From: Heterotrichella gracilis
Lineage: Eukaryota; Sar; Xanthophyceae; Tribonematales; Xanthonemataceae
Direction of reading: 5' to 3'
Length of the DNA: 64,000 nt
Assembly: GCA_032358255.1 (NCBI GenBank)
Contig: JAULBX010025053.1
Coordinates: 186,001-250,000 of the forward strand
The notes under the pieces are model-generated. The model saw nothing but the letters and a program-made list of their open reading frames with translations, was not told where the DNA came from and ran no database searches. This document shows, piece by piece, positions 19,306-31,300 of the stretch (positions within the stretch are counted from its first letter, which is position 1; every line of letters starts with the position of its first letter). A program made the position numbers and the translations under genes.

Positions 19306-22300
19306 ATGGCGAACTACTTCAGCAACGCCAGTTTTAAGAAACTGGCTGAGCAGGCACAGAAAGCGGGAGCAGCGCTGGCCACAACTGCGCAATCGAGCAT
19401 AACAAACATGAACCAGAACCTTCAGTCATCACGCCGGCCATCCCTAAACGATGGTGAGTCTCATGCATGCAAACAACGCATGCTCCACGGTGGCACCACC
19501 CTTCCCCCCTGTCCTGTGTGCTGAGTCATCTATACTTGTATGCAGATGGCGGGTCATCTGTGCTCCCACCTACTGTGGCAAACTTAGAGGACATGGCGCC
19601 ACAAGATGCGGTGAAGCTCCTGTACTCCCAGAACCAGGCGCTGCGGAACAAGCTGAAGGCCATGTCAGCTGCTACAGAGGATGCCAACAAGCTGCGATCC
19701 CATGTTGAAACACTGACAGCGACGCTGGTGCGGCCTTGGCCCAAAGATCATGCACACTAGTTAGTACATGCACTCCAGCTGTACAGCCTGGCTAGCAGTC
19801 TCTGCACGTGCAGCGCCAAAGCAGCTCTATGCTGGCACTGTTCCTGTCATCTGCTTCTTGCACGATCTGAAGTCCTGCTGATGGTACAGCGCCTGTTTCG
19901 CAATATTGAATGAGTAAACTCAGATCATGCCCATGGCCCCCACGTCAGTACAACCCATGCCTATTTAGGCAGTTAAAGGTGACACAGCCCACTCTTGTCT
20001 GCAGTCCCAAACCAACGAGGCACACGAGAAGGACCAGCTTCTTCTCTCAGAGCTTAACCAGGAGAGGCTGAAGCTTCAGCAGCAGCTGGACAGCGTGCGG
20101 CATGTGGCGGAGGAAAACGATAAGCTAGCTAGGGTAAGGCACGCGCAAAGTTCATGCAAGTGCACTGTTAACTAACCTATGGCTACTGCACCCACCAGCT
20201 TGCCACTGCACCTACATCAGGTCACCTACATTAGCGCACCCTTGGTGCCAAACCGGATCACCACCAAGCAAAGGCGCCTGAAACGCAGGTGAATACCACT
20301 CTAAAAGCCAAGGTAGACCTGCTAAGAACCAACCTGGAGGCAGCCCGCGCCCAACCAGGTGACGTGGGTGCCAGCCCCGCAGCTGCGTCGCCCGCAACCC
20401 CATCCGTCGAGCACCAGGAGGCGCTGCTTGAAAGCTCAGAGCTGCGGCAGGAAGCGGCGCAGCTCAGGGCGGAGCTGGATGCGAAATCGCTCCAGCTGAA
20501 GCAGGTGAGCACTGCACACATAGGCAACACCTTGCTTAGGGTCTACAGTGGGGCTCAGAGTTTGCGTAGGGTTTGGGATTAGGGTTTTAAGCAAGTGGGT
20601 TTAGGTCGTCACACGCAGTGTTACTGTGAGTAACTCACTGGATAACCTTGACTGGGAATCAAACTTTCAATACGTGAACAATAGTGTTGTTTTTCCCCCT
20701 GTTTTTTCAAAGTTTTTAAAACCCTCTGCTAAAGTGCTAAAGAAATATCTACATCAGACAACTGCATGGCCACAGGTGCAGGAGGGTCAGCTCCAGGAGC
20801 TGAAGCAACAGATGGAGGAGCTTCAGGCCAGCAGCGGGCAGGGCGTGGACCAATCCGACGGCCTGGTGGCTGCCAATGCGCGGCTGCTTGACCAGGTGAC
20901 CAGGCTCAGTGCCAGCAACCAGCGCATGGAGGAGCAGCTCAAGGCGCTGCAGGTACCTTATACCGCCCTTGTCTGCATTTGATATAATATATCAGAATTT
21001 CTTTTATGATTATTCAGCTCCATTTGTTTGCGTCATTCAAGCATGGCATTCCGAGGAAGGCATGGCATGGGACGGGGCAAGGCAAGCGCTGGACTGGGCT
21101 GGGCAAACCTGGTGTAAAGGCACCCGCTTCACCGATATCTTACCGCGATCTTTGAGACATGTGCATCCCATGGGTAGAACGCATGAATTGCCAGGTCATG
21201 AAGGGGCACACCGCAAGAGGGAGGATTGCGGTGACACGATTGACAGAGGATTCCGTAAAACGGATTATTGGCTTGCCCCATACATGCATGATGGCCACCA
21301 TACCGCTCCCTACTAGCAGTGTGTATCTGGAACCCTCGTCACCAAACCCTCGGGGGCTCAACTTCAACTCCACATGCCAGGGCGAGGTGGAGGTGAGCCG
21401 GCGCCAGAAGCCGCGCCTAGCTGCGCTGGAGGCCGACCACCGCTCGCTGGTGGAGGCGCATGGTCAGGTGCAGCGGGAGCTGGGGGGCAGCAAGGACGAG
21501 CTGGCGGACCAGGTGGCAATGCTGCAGGTGAGGGCGGGGCGGCAAGCACAACAGCCAATCGCAGATGCGTTTACAATCATAAGCAGCAAGGCGTGTATCT
21601 TTACCTGGCTTGACGGCATGAGGTTTAGGGTTCAAAATATAGGGTTCAGTGCATTTCTGGAGGTGCTTGATGTGGCACATACCATCTGGTAATGGATGCA
21701 CAAGGTTTGTCACTGGCATGTGCATTAATGGCTGGGAAAGTTGGGCCAATGGGGTGATGGCAAGCTGCCACTCATTCTGAAACGCTTTTATAATTTTGCA
21801 GGGCGAGCTTGCAAGCCAGCAAGATGTGGTTGACCGGCTCACTGCCGAAAAGGCACAGCTTCAATCTGCACTGGATTCGGATGGGAGTGCTGCAGGTGAG
21901 TGCATTCTTGCCATTGATATACTAAGCCAATCAGACAAATGGCCATTGCTACATATGGTGGGTAGCTAAGCCCCTTGTGTATGCCAATGCGGTCGACCCT
22001 GTCAGCCATGCAGCATGTGATGTAATGTGTGCCAAGCTGGCAATGCAGGTATCTGGGTGAAGTTCTCTCCTTAATACTTGAAAGTGTCAAGAGTGAATAC
22101 TAGACATTCAGCAGACTGGCTGTGCGCAGCTGTGGTGGCATGTGCCAAATGAAATTGCACAAAGCAAACATCATGCTAGGTTGTGCCTGGCTGCCACCTT
22201 TGGGCGTTTCCTTTCATTCTCTTTATGCTATCCCATGAATGCAATATCCATCAATACATCCATTGTTATCAAGCAAAATTACAACGCGATTGTGATATAC

Positions 22301-25300
22301 ATCTATTTTTGCAGATGTACGCCATGAACAGCTTCAGCAGCAGGTGAGTGTCCTGGAGGACGAGGCAGGCAGGCTGCGCCACGAGGTCAGCTATGCGCGG
22401 GGCGAGGTGGCGGCGCTGCAGCAGGAGCGGGATGCGCAGCTGGAGGCAAGCGCAACGCTGCAGGCGGAGGTGGGTGGCCACGCAGTTGCATTGTTGTTAA
22501 TGCATTCCACAGTTGTGGCGAGTTCACAGGGCGCATTGAATGCACCCACCAACGTTGGGCTTCGACGCCTGGCGCGCTTGCGTCGGCTGAGCGAGGGCAG
22601 AATGGCGACCTGCATGCAATGGCCTGGACGCGAAATTTAAGGAAGATAGATAATAACAATAACAATAATATAAAATTTGAAGACAAAGGAATAATTGATC
22701 AACAAAGGGCAGCGCGGAATCAGTATCTGAAACTACTGACCTGCCTGCAGATTGAGCGGTTCAAGGCTGAGGTTGAGCACGGCACCATCTCGCTCGATGC
22801 GCGCCAGGCGGAGGTGGCCTCACTGCAGCGGGAGGTGGAGCGGCTGACGGTCATAGAGGCGCAGTTCCACCAGGGCCTGGAGGTGCAGGCAACGCTGCAG
22901 GCTGAGGTAGGGGGCGTGGGAGGAAAGATGCTGTGCACAGTGATAGAGTTGGTTCTTAAACTTTGCAGTGTACTGCTGCTCAGGGAATTGCCCCGCGATG
23001 CCAAACAGATGATTGGTAGTGCATTCCAGCTGGAGTTCTGCTGGTGCCACATTTTGTTACAAACTATATCAAATGTGTGCAGCACACTGCCCTGCGCATT
23101 AGCATCATTGGAGCACACTACCCCTCGCATACAGCATATTTGCAATGTGGTAGAATCAGGGGTGTAGGGAAGACCTTGGATTTCTGGCCCCGGCGCGAAA
23201 CCCCCTTGGCCCCCTGGCCCCAGGTGGAGAGGATGAAGGAGGAGATTGAGACCATGCATAAAAAGTCCACGCATCTGCAGGCCGAAAAGGGCAACCTGCA
23301 GTCTGTGATCATGCACCTGCGTGACATTGAGCAGGAGCACAAGAAGCTGGCTGGATTTGCACAGGAGCGAGGGCAGCTGGTGGGGCAGCTCAGCGAGGCG
23401 CAGGAGCAGCTGGCGCAGGCAAAGGGTGGGTGTAGGGTGTAGGGATCAATCTTGGGGCTTGGCGTGTGCTGTGGGTTGGTTGTGAGGGGCATGTGTGGGT
23501 TGGATGTGGGGCTGGGGTTTGGTGGCTTGGGTGCATTGCCTGGTCATGCTGCACTGCACCTGGTGGCGCAGCGCACAGCGGCGCAAGAACTGCTTGCACA
23601 GGCAATGGGTGGGTGCTGGGACATGGGGTGCGGTGTGGTTTTGGTGTGCTGGTTTGCTGGTGTGGCTGGGTGGGATGTGGGGCGGGTGTGCTGGTGCAGG
23701 TCTTGGTGATGATGGATTGCATTGAGTGCACCACGTTCAGTGCGGCATTGTGGTACGCCGCCATGCGTGCATGCGCTGATGTGTGTAGACACTGCCATTG
23801 GTGTCCTTGCTGACGCCATGTCACCCTGCCATGGTTCCAGAGGAGGTGCAGCGGCTGGCGCGTGTTGAGAAGGCGCACCACATGCTCCAGCTGCAGCACG
23901 CATCAGTGGAGCCTGAGCTGGCACGGCTGAGCGAGGTGGAGGCGGCGTGGCAGGCGCTGCAAGGGGAGCATGAAACGCTCAAGCAGGCTTTGGAGGTCGC
24001 ACAGGCCAAGGTGCAGGTAGGGAGCCACACTGCCTTGTTTATTGGCGCTGTGATTCTGAGTATGAATATGTTGGCATTGGCGTGCATGTTGGTGCCAACA
24101 CCAGCCCTCCTTTACATGTGCCACTGGGGCAGGATATGTCATGGGGAATGGCATCGTTGGGAGTGCCGTGGTATGTTCCTGTGTGGTGTGGCATGATGGT
24201 ATGTGAATTGTGGTTCGGTTGGCGCAGGAGGTGACAGAGGTGGAGGTGCGGCTGCGCGCTGAGCTGGAGGCTGCCAAGGGGAGCGCATCCCAGTCAGCAC
24301 AGGCACTGGAGGAGCTGCAGCAGCAGGTGCAGCAAGCAGGGGATGGGCAGGCGGAGGTGGATAGGCTCATGCAACAGCTGGCATCGGCAGAGGATAAGAT
24401 CAAGGCTGAGGTGGCAGCCTCGGCGCAGATTGCCGCACAGATGGCTGACTTGCAATCGGAGGTGCAGCGTGCACGGGATGAGAGGGAGAGGGCGGAGGGG
24501 GCGGCAGCGGCAGCTGCAGAGCAACATGCGGAGGAGGTTGCTGAGCTGCAGTCGCAGCTGCAGGGGCTGCAGGAGGAGCATGCCCAGCAGCTGGAGAAGG
24601 CGCATGCAGAGGCTGCTGCGCTGCAGCAACAGGTGGAGCAGGGCCAACGGCTTGGGGCTGAGGCAGGTGCGCTGCAGCAGCAGCTAGAACAAGCACTCAG
24701 GGAGGCCAGCACCCTGCAGCAGCAGCTAGAACACGCCCAGGAACAGGTGTCCGTGCTGGAGCAGCGACTGGAGCAGAGGCAGCAAGCTGCCGGTGATGTT
24801 GGTGCACTGCAGCGGGAGCTAAACAAGGCTCGTGATGAGGCTGCTGCCCTTCGGACCCAGCTGGAGCAGAGCCAGCAGGCGCTTGGCGATGCCAGCACCC
24901 TGCAGGAGCAGCTAGAGCAAGCCCATTCCCAGGTGGCAGCAATGCAACAGCAACTGGAGGAAGCGCAGCAGGCATCCATGGTCGCCGTCGCCTTGCAGCA
25001 ACAGCTAGAGCAGGCGCATGCGGATGCTGCTGCCTTGCAAGAACAGCTTGCGTCTGCCAACACCGCCACTGCGGCCCTAGAGGGGCGTCTGGAACAGGCG
25101 CAAGCAGAGGCTGCCACCTGGCAGCAACAGGCAGCGGAGGCACATGCTGAGGTGACAGCTGGCAGACAGTCATTGGCTGAGGCGCAGGGTGCACATCAGT
25201 CAGTGGCGGAGCAGCTGGCGGCTGTGTTGGCTGAACTGGAGTTGCTGAAGCAGGCTGATGGCGCACGCCAGGCTGACCTTGCTGCTTCAGAACAAAGGTG

Positions 25301-28300
25301 TGCACAGCGTTCGCACTGTGGCAATCTACTATCATGTGTGCCTGTGCGGCAGGCGCTCTGTCCTTTGGATTTGCTCATAGCACAAATGGGCTATGCGAGG
25401 CACGTTACATGGCTTGGACATGGTCCCATGTCTTGTTGCCTGCTGGCTGCTTGCAGTGTGAGCCCTGTGGAGTTGACAACACATTGGAGTGACCATGAAT
25501 TGAAAGACCATGGACTTCTTTGCACAATGTGCTGCGACCTGACTGGACCTGACACCATATATGTGGCCGCGCATGCAGGTGCCAAGAAGCAGCTGGGGCA
25601 CATGAGGCAGCAGTGGCGCAGCTGGCTGACCTGCAGGCGCAGCTGGACAAGACAACTGCCGCCGCTTCCGAAGCTGCTGCTGAAGCCAGCGCACTGCAGC
25701 ACCAGGTGCAGGAAAAGGAGAGTGCCGCCCAGAGCCTACAAGGGGAGAGTGAGCAGCAGCGTGCTGAGCGGGAGCGGCTGCAGGTGACACGATGGCTTCA
25801 TTGGCACCATGCAATTTAGTTCAGGGGTGAATTGCTGCAAGGATGATTTGAGCTTGTAGGTGTTTCACACACGTCCTCTTGATGCAAGGCATTTCGACGC
25901 ACGTGACCCATTGTGCTGGTGTGTGCAAGGGGGCATAACTTTATCTGAAGTTACATCTTTATATCCTGAACCTGACACCTACATCACACTATTCTATAAT
26001 TTTTGCTTCAGGGCCTGCTGGTTGAGATTGAAGCCCAGTCACATGACCTGCAGCGGGAGAACGTTGAGCTGCGGCAGCAGTACGGGGTTGCGCTGGCGGG
26101 CATGGAGGCGCAGCAGGTGCAGCACGCGGAGCTGGTCATGCAGGTACAGCAGGTGCAGGAAAGCGGACGCCAGGCGGAGCTGCAGGCGGCGGAGGCAGTG
26201 ACAGCCCTCCACCAGGAGAAGGCCACCCTCGAGCGCACCTGTGGCGAGCTGCAGGCGCAGGTCAGCGGACTGCAGGCGCAGCTGTCAGACGCACACGCCA
26301 GCCTGGGGGTGGCGCACCAGGGCCAGGAGGCAGCTGTGGCGCTGCAGCGGCAGCACTTACATGAGGCGCAGGAGGCAGCCGCCCTGCTGGTGGCGCAGCT
26401 GGATGAGTCAAGAACGCAGCTTGCACAGGCAACGGCGCAGCATGATGAGTCAAAGGCGCAGCTTGATGGCATGAGAGCGCAGCTTGAAGAGGCAAAGGCG
26501 CGGCTTGGTGAGGCGGGGGCGCTGCAGTCGGCGCACGACGCGCTTCAGTCCGAGCTTGCGTCTGCGCGCGCCAAGCTTGCAGCGGCGGTCGCGACCCGCG
26601 AGGAGTTGCAGTCTGAGCTGGTTGCGGTGCGGGAGGAGCTTGCGCTTAAGAATGCCGAGCACACGCCCACGCGCCTGGACCGCCAGATTTCACTGGACCA
26701 GGTGGGGGAAACCCTTGGGGAGGGTATAGACAAGGCATTGGTTCAACTATGGCACTGCATATGTGCTGTTTCTGCTGTTATAAGTGGCAGAAAACCCTTA
26801 TCTAGGGTTTGCGTAGGGTACATTGAGGCACTGCTGGAAACACAATCCCAATCTAATTTGAAATCTAAAGAAGGTTGTGCTTATGTATACATTGTCCTCT
26901 ATTCTGATATTTAGTGCCTCTCACCGTGTCCTATTTGTGCTGTCCCAGCTGCAGCAGTGCGTGGCGGTGAGCCAGCAGCTCGAGGGCAAGAAGGCGGTGC
27001 TGGAGGGGGAGGTGGACGAGCTGCGGGAGCAGCTGGCGGGGGCGCAGGCACGCGCCGACGAGGCGGACGCGCTGCGGCAGCGGGTTGCGGAGCTGACCGC
27101 CGCTGCCGCGGAGCATGATTCCCTGTCTTCGCAGTTGGCGGAGGCGCAGGCTGCGGTATCCGCGGGTACAGATGCGCTTGCTGCGCTTCAGCAGCAAGCG
27201 AAGGCCGCAATTGCGGAGGCAGCCGCGCTCCGGGGACAGTATGAGGCTGCTGTTGGGGACAAGGAGGGTCTACAGCTGCAGCTGGATGTTGCAGCTGCTG
27301 AAGCAGCTGCGCTCCGGGAACAGTTTGAGGCTGCGGTTGGGGAGAGGGAGGGCCTGCAGCAGCAGCTGGATGCCGCGGTGGGTGAGGCGAGCGCCCTGAG
27401 GGAGCAGGTGGATGCGGAGCGTGTGCGTGCGGCGGGGGCTGAGAAGGAGGCGTCCAGGGCGGTGCAGCTGCAAGCCAACCTGAGGGAGGAGCTGGCGGCG
27501 CTGCACGAGCTGATGCGGGATGCGCAGGTGGGTGCAGGCCGGGGGGTTTAGTGATCAGGGTGTACAGCACAGCACTGGTGCCTGTGCCTAGTTTGCTGGC
27601 CTGGTCATGCGGATCAGAAGCCCGCCGTGCACAGGTTGCCCTACCTGCTCCTGCCTGTGACACTCACACATGCACCAGTCCTGCCGCTACTCCTGCCTAT
27701 GGCCTGAATCCTCACCCATGCACCAGCCTGGCCACTCACCGCCCCCACCCCTTTACCCTAAATCCATGACGCATGCGACCCTTGACCATAAACTTGCCCC
27801 CGTCCCGCAGGCGCAGGCTGCTGATTCCTCCGGTGATGCGCACGCCGCCCGCCAGCAGCAGCAGGCACTGGAGGAGCGCTGCGCCAAGGCTGAAGCAGAC
27901 GCCGAGGCGCTGAGGCAGGCGGCCGAGGTGGGTGAACCCTACACAGTCAATGCTGTAAACCCTAGTGTGGTCGCCAGTGGGGGCTGGGCCCCATGCGCAT
28001 GGCATAGCCCCTTGCGCATAGCATTGGTTCTGCAGCTGAATGCGTGATGGAAGGCTTTGGAAACCTCATATGTGGAACCTGTTTTGAGATCGTTGCGCCG
28101 TCTGTGAGTGGGGTTTTGTGTGTGTGTGTGTGTGTGGAAGGGGTGGTTGCCAAGCTGTGTGCTGTGTCCTGGCAGGCTGAGGTGGCGGCGCTGCAGGCTC
28201 AAATGGCGGGGCTCGTGAGGCAGCACGAGCAGGCAGCGGCTTCAATGCAGTATGTGTGGGATTGGGGAAGCCTATGGCCGGGAGGGGGGGCATTGGGATG

Positions 28301-31300
28301 TAGTTTGGGGTGCAGGTGGATGGCTTTGTTGTCTGCGCTGGTGTTGCATCTGGCATATTGACAGTATCAATGGCAGTGTTGGCATACTGGTTCCATTGTT
28401 CTCCTTTCCTCCAATATTTGCACCAGCGGGCGCCGCGCCCTTCCTTACATTTTGCATCCGAAAACAGCACCAACACAAAATCCTAATCTCTAAATCCTGC
28501 CGCAGGTCGTCCCTGGATGACGCTGCCAAGAAGGTGCTGACTGCCGAGACCAAGGCCAGGGCCTCTGAAACCATGCTGGCCGAGGCGCAGCGCCAGGTGG
28601 CGGCTGCTCAGGAGGCACAGGGGCAGCGGCAGGCGGAGAAGAAGGCAATGCAGGCGCAGGTAGTGCAAGACCCTTAGTGACCAAATTCACAGAAGTTGGC
28701 ATTTGGCAAGCCTTAGATCACAAAAGGTGTTAGAATTGAAACGAACAAATGGAAACAATTGAACCTGAATTGAAAGTAAATGCACAATGAAGGGATGGGA
28801 ATTTATGTCAAATAACCAAAACAACAATGAAATCAATGAATTATAATTAATATCTACCATTGTGCTTCCCCATCCTGTGCAGCTGCGTAAATTCGAGGAG
28901 GAGAAGGCGCAGCTTAATTGAAATGAAGAAATGTTAACAATTTTGGCCCCCTCACTCTTGTGCAGCTGCGCAAGTCCGAGGAGGCCTGGCAAAAGGAGAA
29001 GGCGCAGCTGATGGAGCGCGTGGAGCGGCTGCAGAAGGTCAACCAGCAGCGGCGGCAGGCGGCGGACGACATGCAGGCGCAGCTCAAGGGCGCGCAGCAG
29101 GGCGCGGCAACGGCGGACAAGGTGCGTGGGGTCCAGGGCTGCAGGCAAAGAGTGGACATGAAGATGATTTGTTGTCTGTGTTCCTGTCTGTTGACAGGGG
29201 TTGCAGCATTATTATTGGAAGGGGGGGGGGGGGTGCAGATGTAGATGGTGTGTCATAGGTTTGGGTCGGGCGAGGGATGAAATTGCACTAAGTTAATGTA
29301 AAAGGGAAACAAATACTGACCCTTTTTCTTCATTCTTCCCTTTTACTCACCCTCCCCTCTGCAGCTGTCTGCCGAGGTTGCCCGCCTGCAGCGCGAGCTA
29401 GGCGAAGCCACCTCAAGCGCCGAGGCCAACGCCAACGCTGCGGCCCGCCTTGAGAAGGTGACAGGCATCCTGAAGGAGGTGGAGGTGCGCGCCACAGGCG
29501 AGATCAGCAGGCTGCAGCGGGGGGTGAACGAGGCGGAGGGCAAGCTGGCGGTGGTGGAGGCAGACAGGGTCAAGCTGCAGGAGCAGGTGCGGACGGTTGT
29601 AGGGTTCAGGGGTTGAAGTTAGGGTTTTGGGTTAGGGTTTTATAAGGGTTTTACAAGCTGTATTTGGGTGTGAAGGAGGCGAAGGGCAAGCGGGCAGTGG
29701 TGAGGGTGAAGCTGCAGGAGCAGGTGCAAACGGTTCTAGGGTTCAGGGGTTGATATTAGGGTTTAGGTTAGGGTCTCGCGAGCTGCTGCGGGGTGTGACA
29801 TGTAGCCCTGCACCTTGCCATCAGACCCATACACACCGCACCCTCCTGGGTTAGGGCTTCTCTCACCATAAACCCACCCGATGTCCTTACACCCCATCAT
29901 CAACCTCCAACCCCCCGCCCCCAGGTTGCCAGCCTGAAGGGCATTGCCTCCAAGCATGATGCGCTGCAGGGCGAGGTGGCGGCTATGGCGATGCAGCTGG
30001 AGCAGGCGGGGGGGGCGCTGGCCGCGGCAGAGGCCATGCAGGTTGGGGCCCTAATAAGACTGGCCTGGCCATGGATGTAACAGTGTGATGTAGTCTAATA
30101 GGCTACATCACATCATGACATGTGATGTCATGTACCCGCAATGACACGGAGCTTATCGCCTGCACCCTTGGCTTTTTCATGTATATCCCTAGCAATAGCG
30201 CAGCCACTTCTTTTGAAGCAGCCCAACGTTTCCCTTTGTCGCTAGAGGAATGGGGGGAAATATGTTGCATGCCTCATCCCCCTCCCTCCCCTCCCTCCCC
30301 TGCAGCGTGAGGCTGAGGCTGCCCTGTCTGCTCGCGAGCGCCTGCAGCGTGAGCTGGCCTCCACTCAGGCCATGGTGCGCCAGCTGGAGGAGAAGCTGAG
30401 GGTTGCTGAGGAGGAGTGCGAGGCGGCGGGAGGTGAGGGGGCGGAGTGGGAGGGGAAGGGAGGGGGGTTGGTGTGTGGGAGTAGGATATGGAGGAGGAGG
30501 GGGAAGGGGTGCGCAGGATGAGGATGGGATGTGGAAGCTAGTTACTGCTGCAATAGAGCATCACTTAGATGTAGTCTGGAACGCCATGCTCCAAACATAC
30601 GGGCCTTCATATGCACCCCACCAGAAACGGGTGTCATCATACAAGCAGGACAGATTCCAACATCACAGCAGAAGTTTATTGCTTTCCCAAATCTTTAGCA
30701 TTTGTTTCAGAAAACGCGCATATACTCCCCCGCCCAATGACGCCCCTCTGAACCTTGAACCCACTGTTACCCACCACCCCACCCCGCAGCGCAACTGGAG
30801 GCCGAGCGCCGCAAGGGTAGCGTGACAGCGCGCGCCCAGGCGGAGGACCTGGAGGGCCTCCTGGCGCGCAGCGGCGAGCGCGACACCTGGCCGCTGCCTG
30901 TGCGGCGCCTGGTGGAGGAGATGGAGGGGGCTGCGGCTGAGGCTGCGGCTGCTGAGGCTCGGCAAGAGGCGGGGGCGCACATGGCTGAGGTGGAGGGGGA
31001 GGCGGAGGGGCTGCGGGGGGTGGCGGGGAGGGCGCAGGCGGCCGAGCGGGCGGCGCAGCAGGCCAGGTGGGTGGTTGTTGGGGGGGGGGAGTGGCGCCGG
31101 CAACCTTAGCCGGCGTTTTTGCTTAACTGTCCATCACCTTTGCCCCTTGTAGTCACCCCGAGTGTGACTACCCCCACCCAACTGTCATTGCAAGCCTGTG
31201 TGGCTCGGTGTGTGCCCTGCGCCATCTTTTCCCACCTGACCCTCCATGCATACACATGCGCAGGGCGGTTGCGGAGGCGCGTGTTGCCCAGCTGGAGGTT

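Noticed and set aside
22315-22345. Possible intron donor CAGCAGCAG|GTGAGTG inside golgin exon 8
   Set aside because: The frame stays open and coiled-coil-like through it, and the exon ends with a better-phased donor at 22469; it would leave a 30-bp exon.
23903-25117. 404-codon minus-strand frame opposite the golgin
   Set aside because: It is a Cys/Ser/Ala-rich complement of the coiled-coil exon (CAG/CTG-rich) and has no independent support.
28115-28137. (GT)n run in golgin intron 16, and (AC)n near 32550
   Set aside because: Ordinary short dinucleotide microsatellites without further structure.
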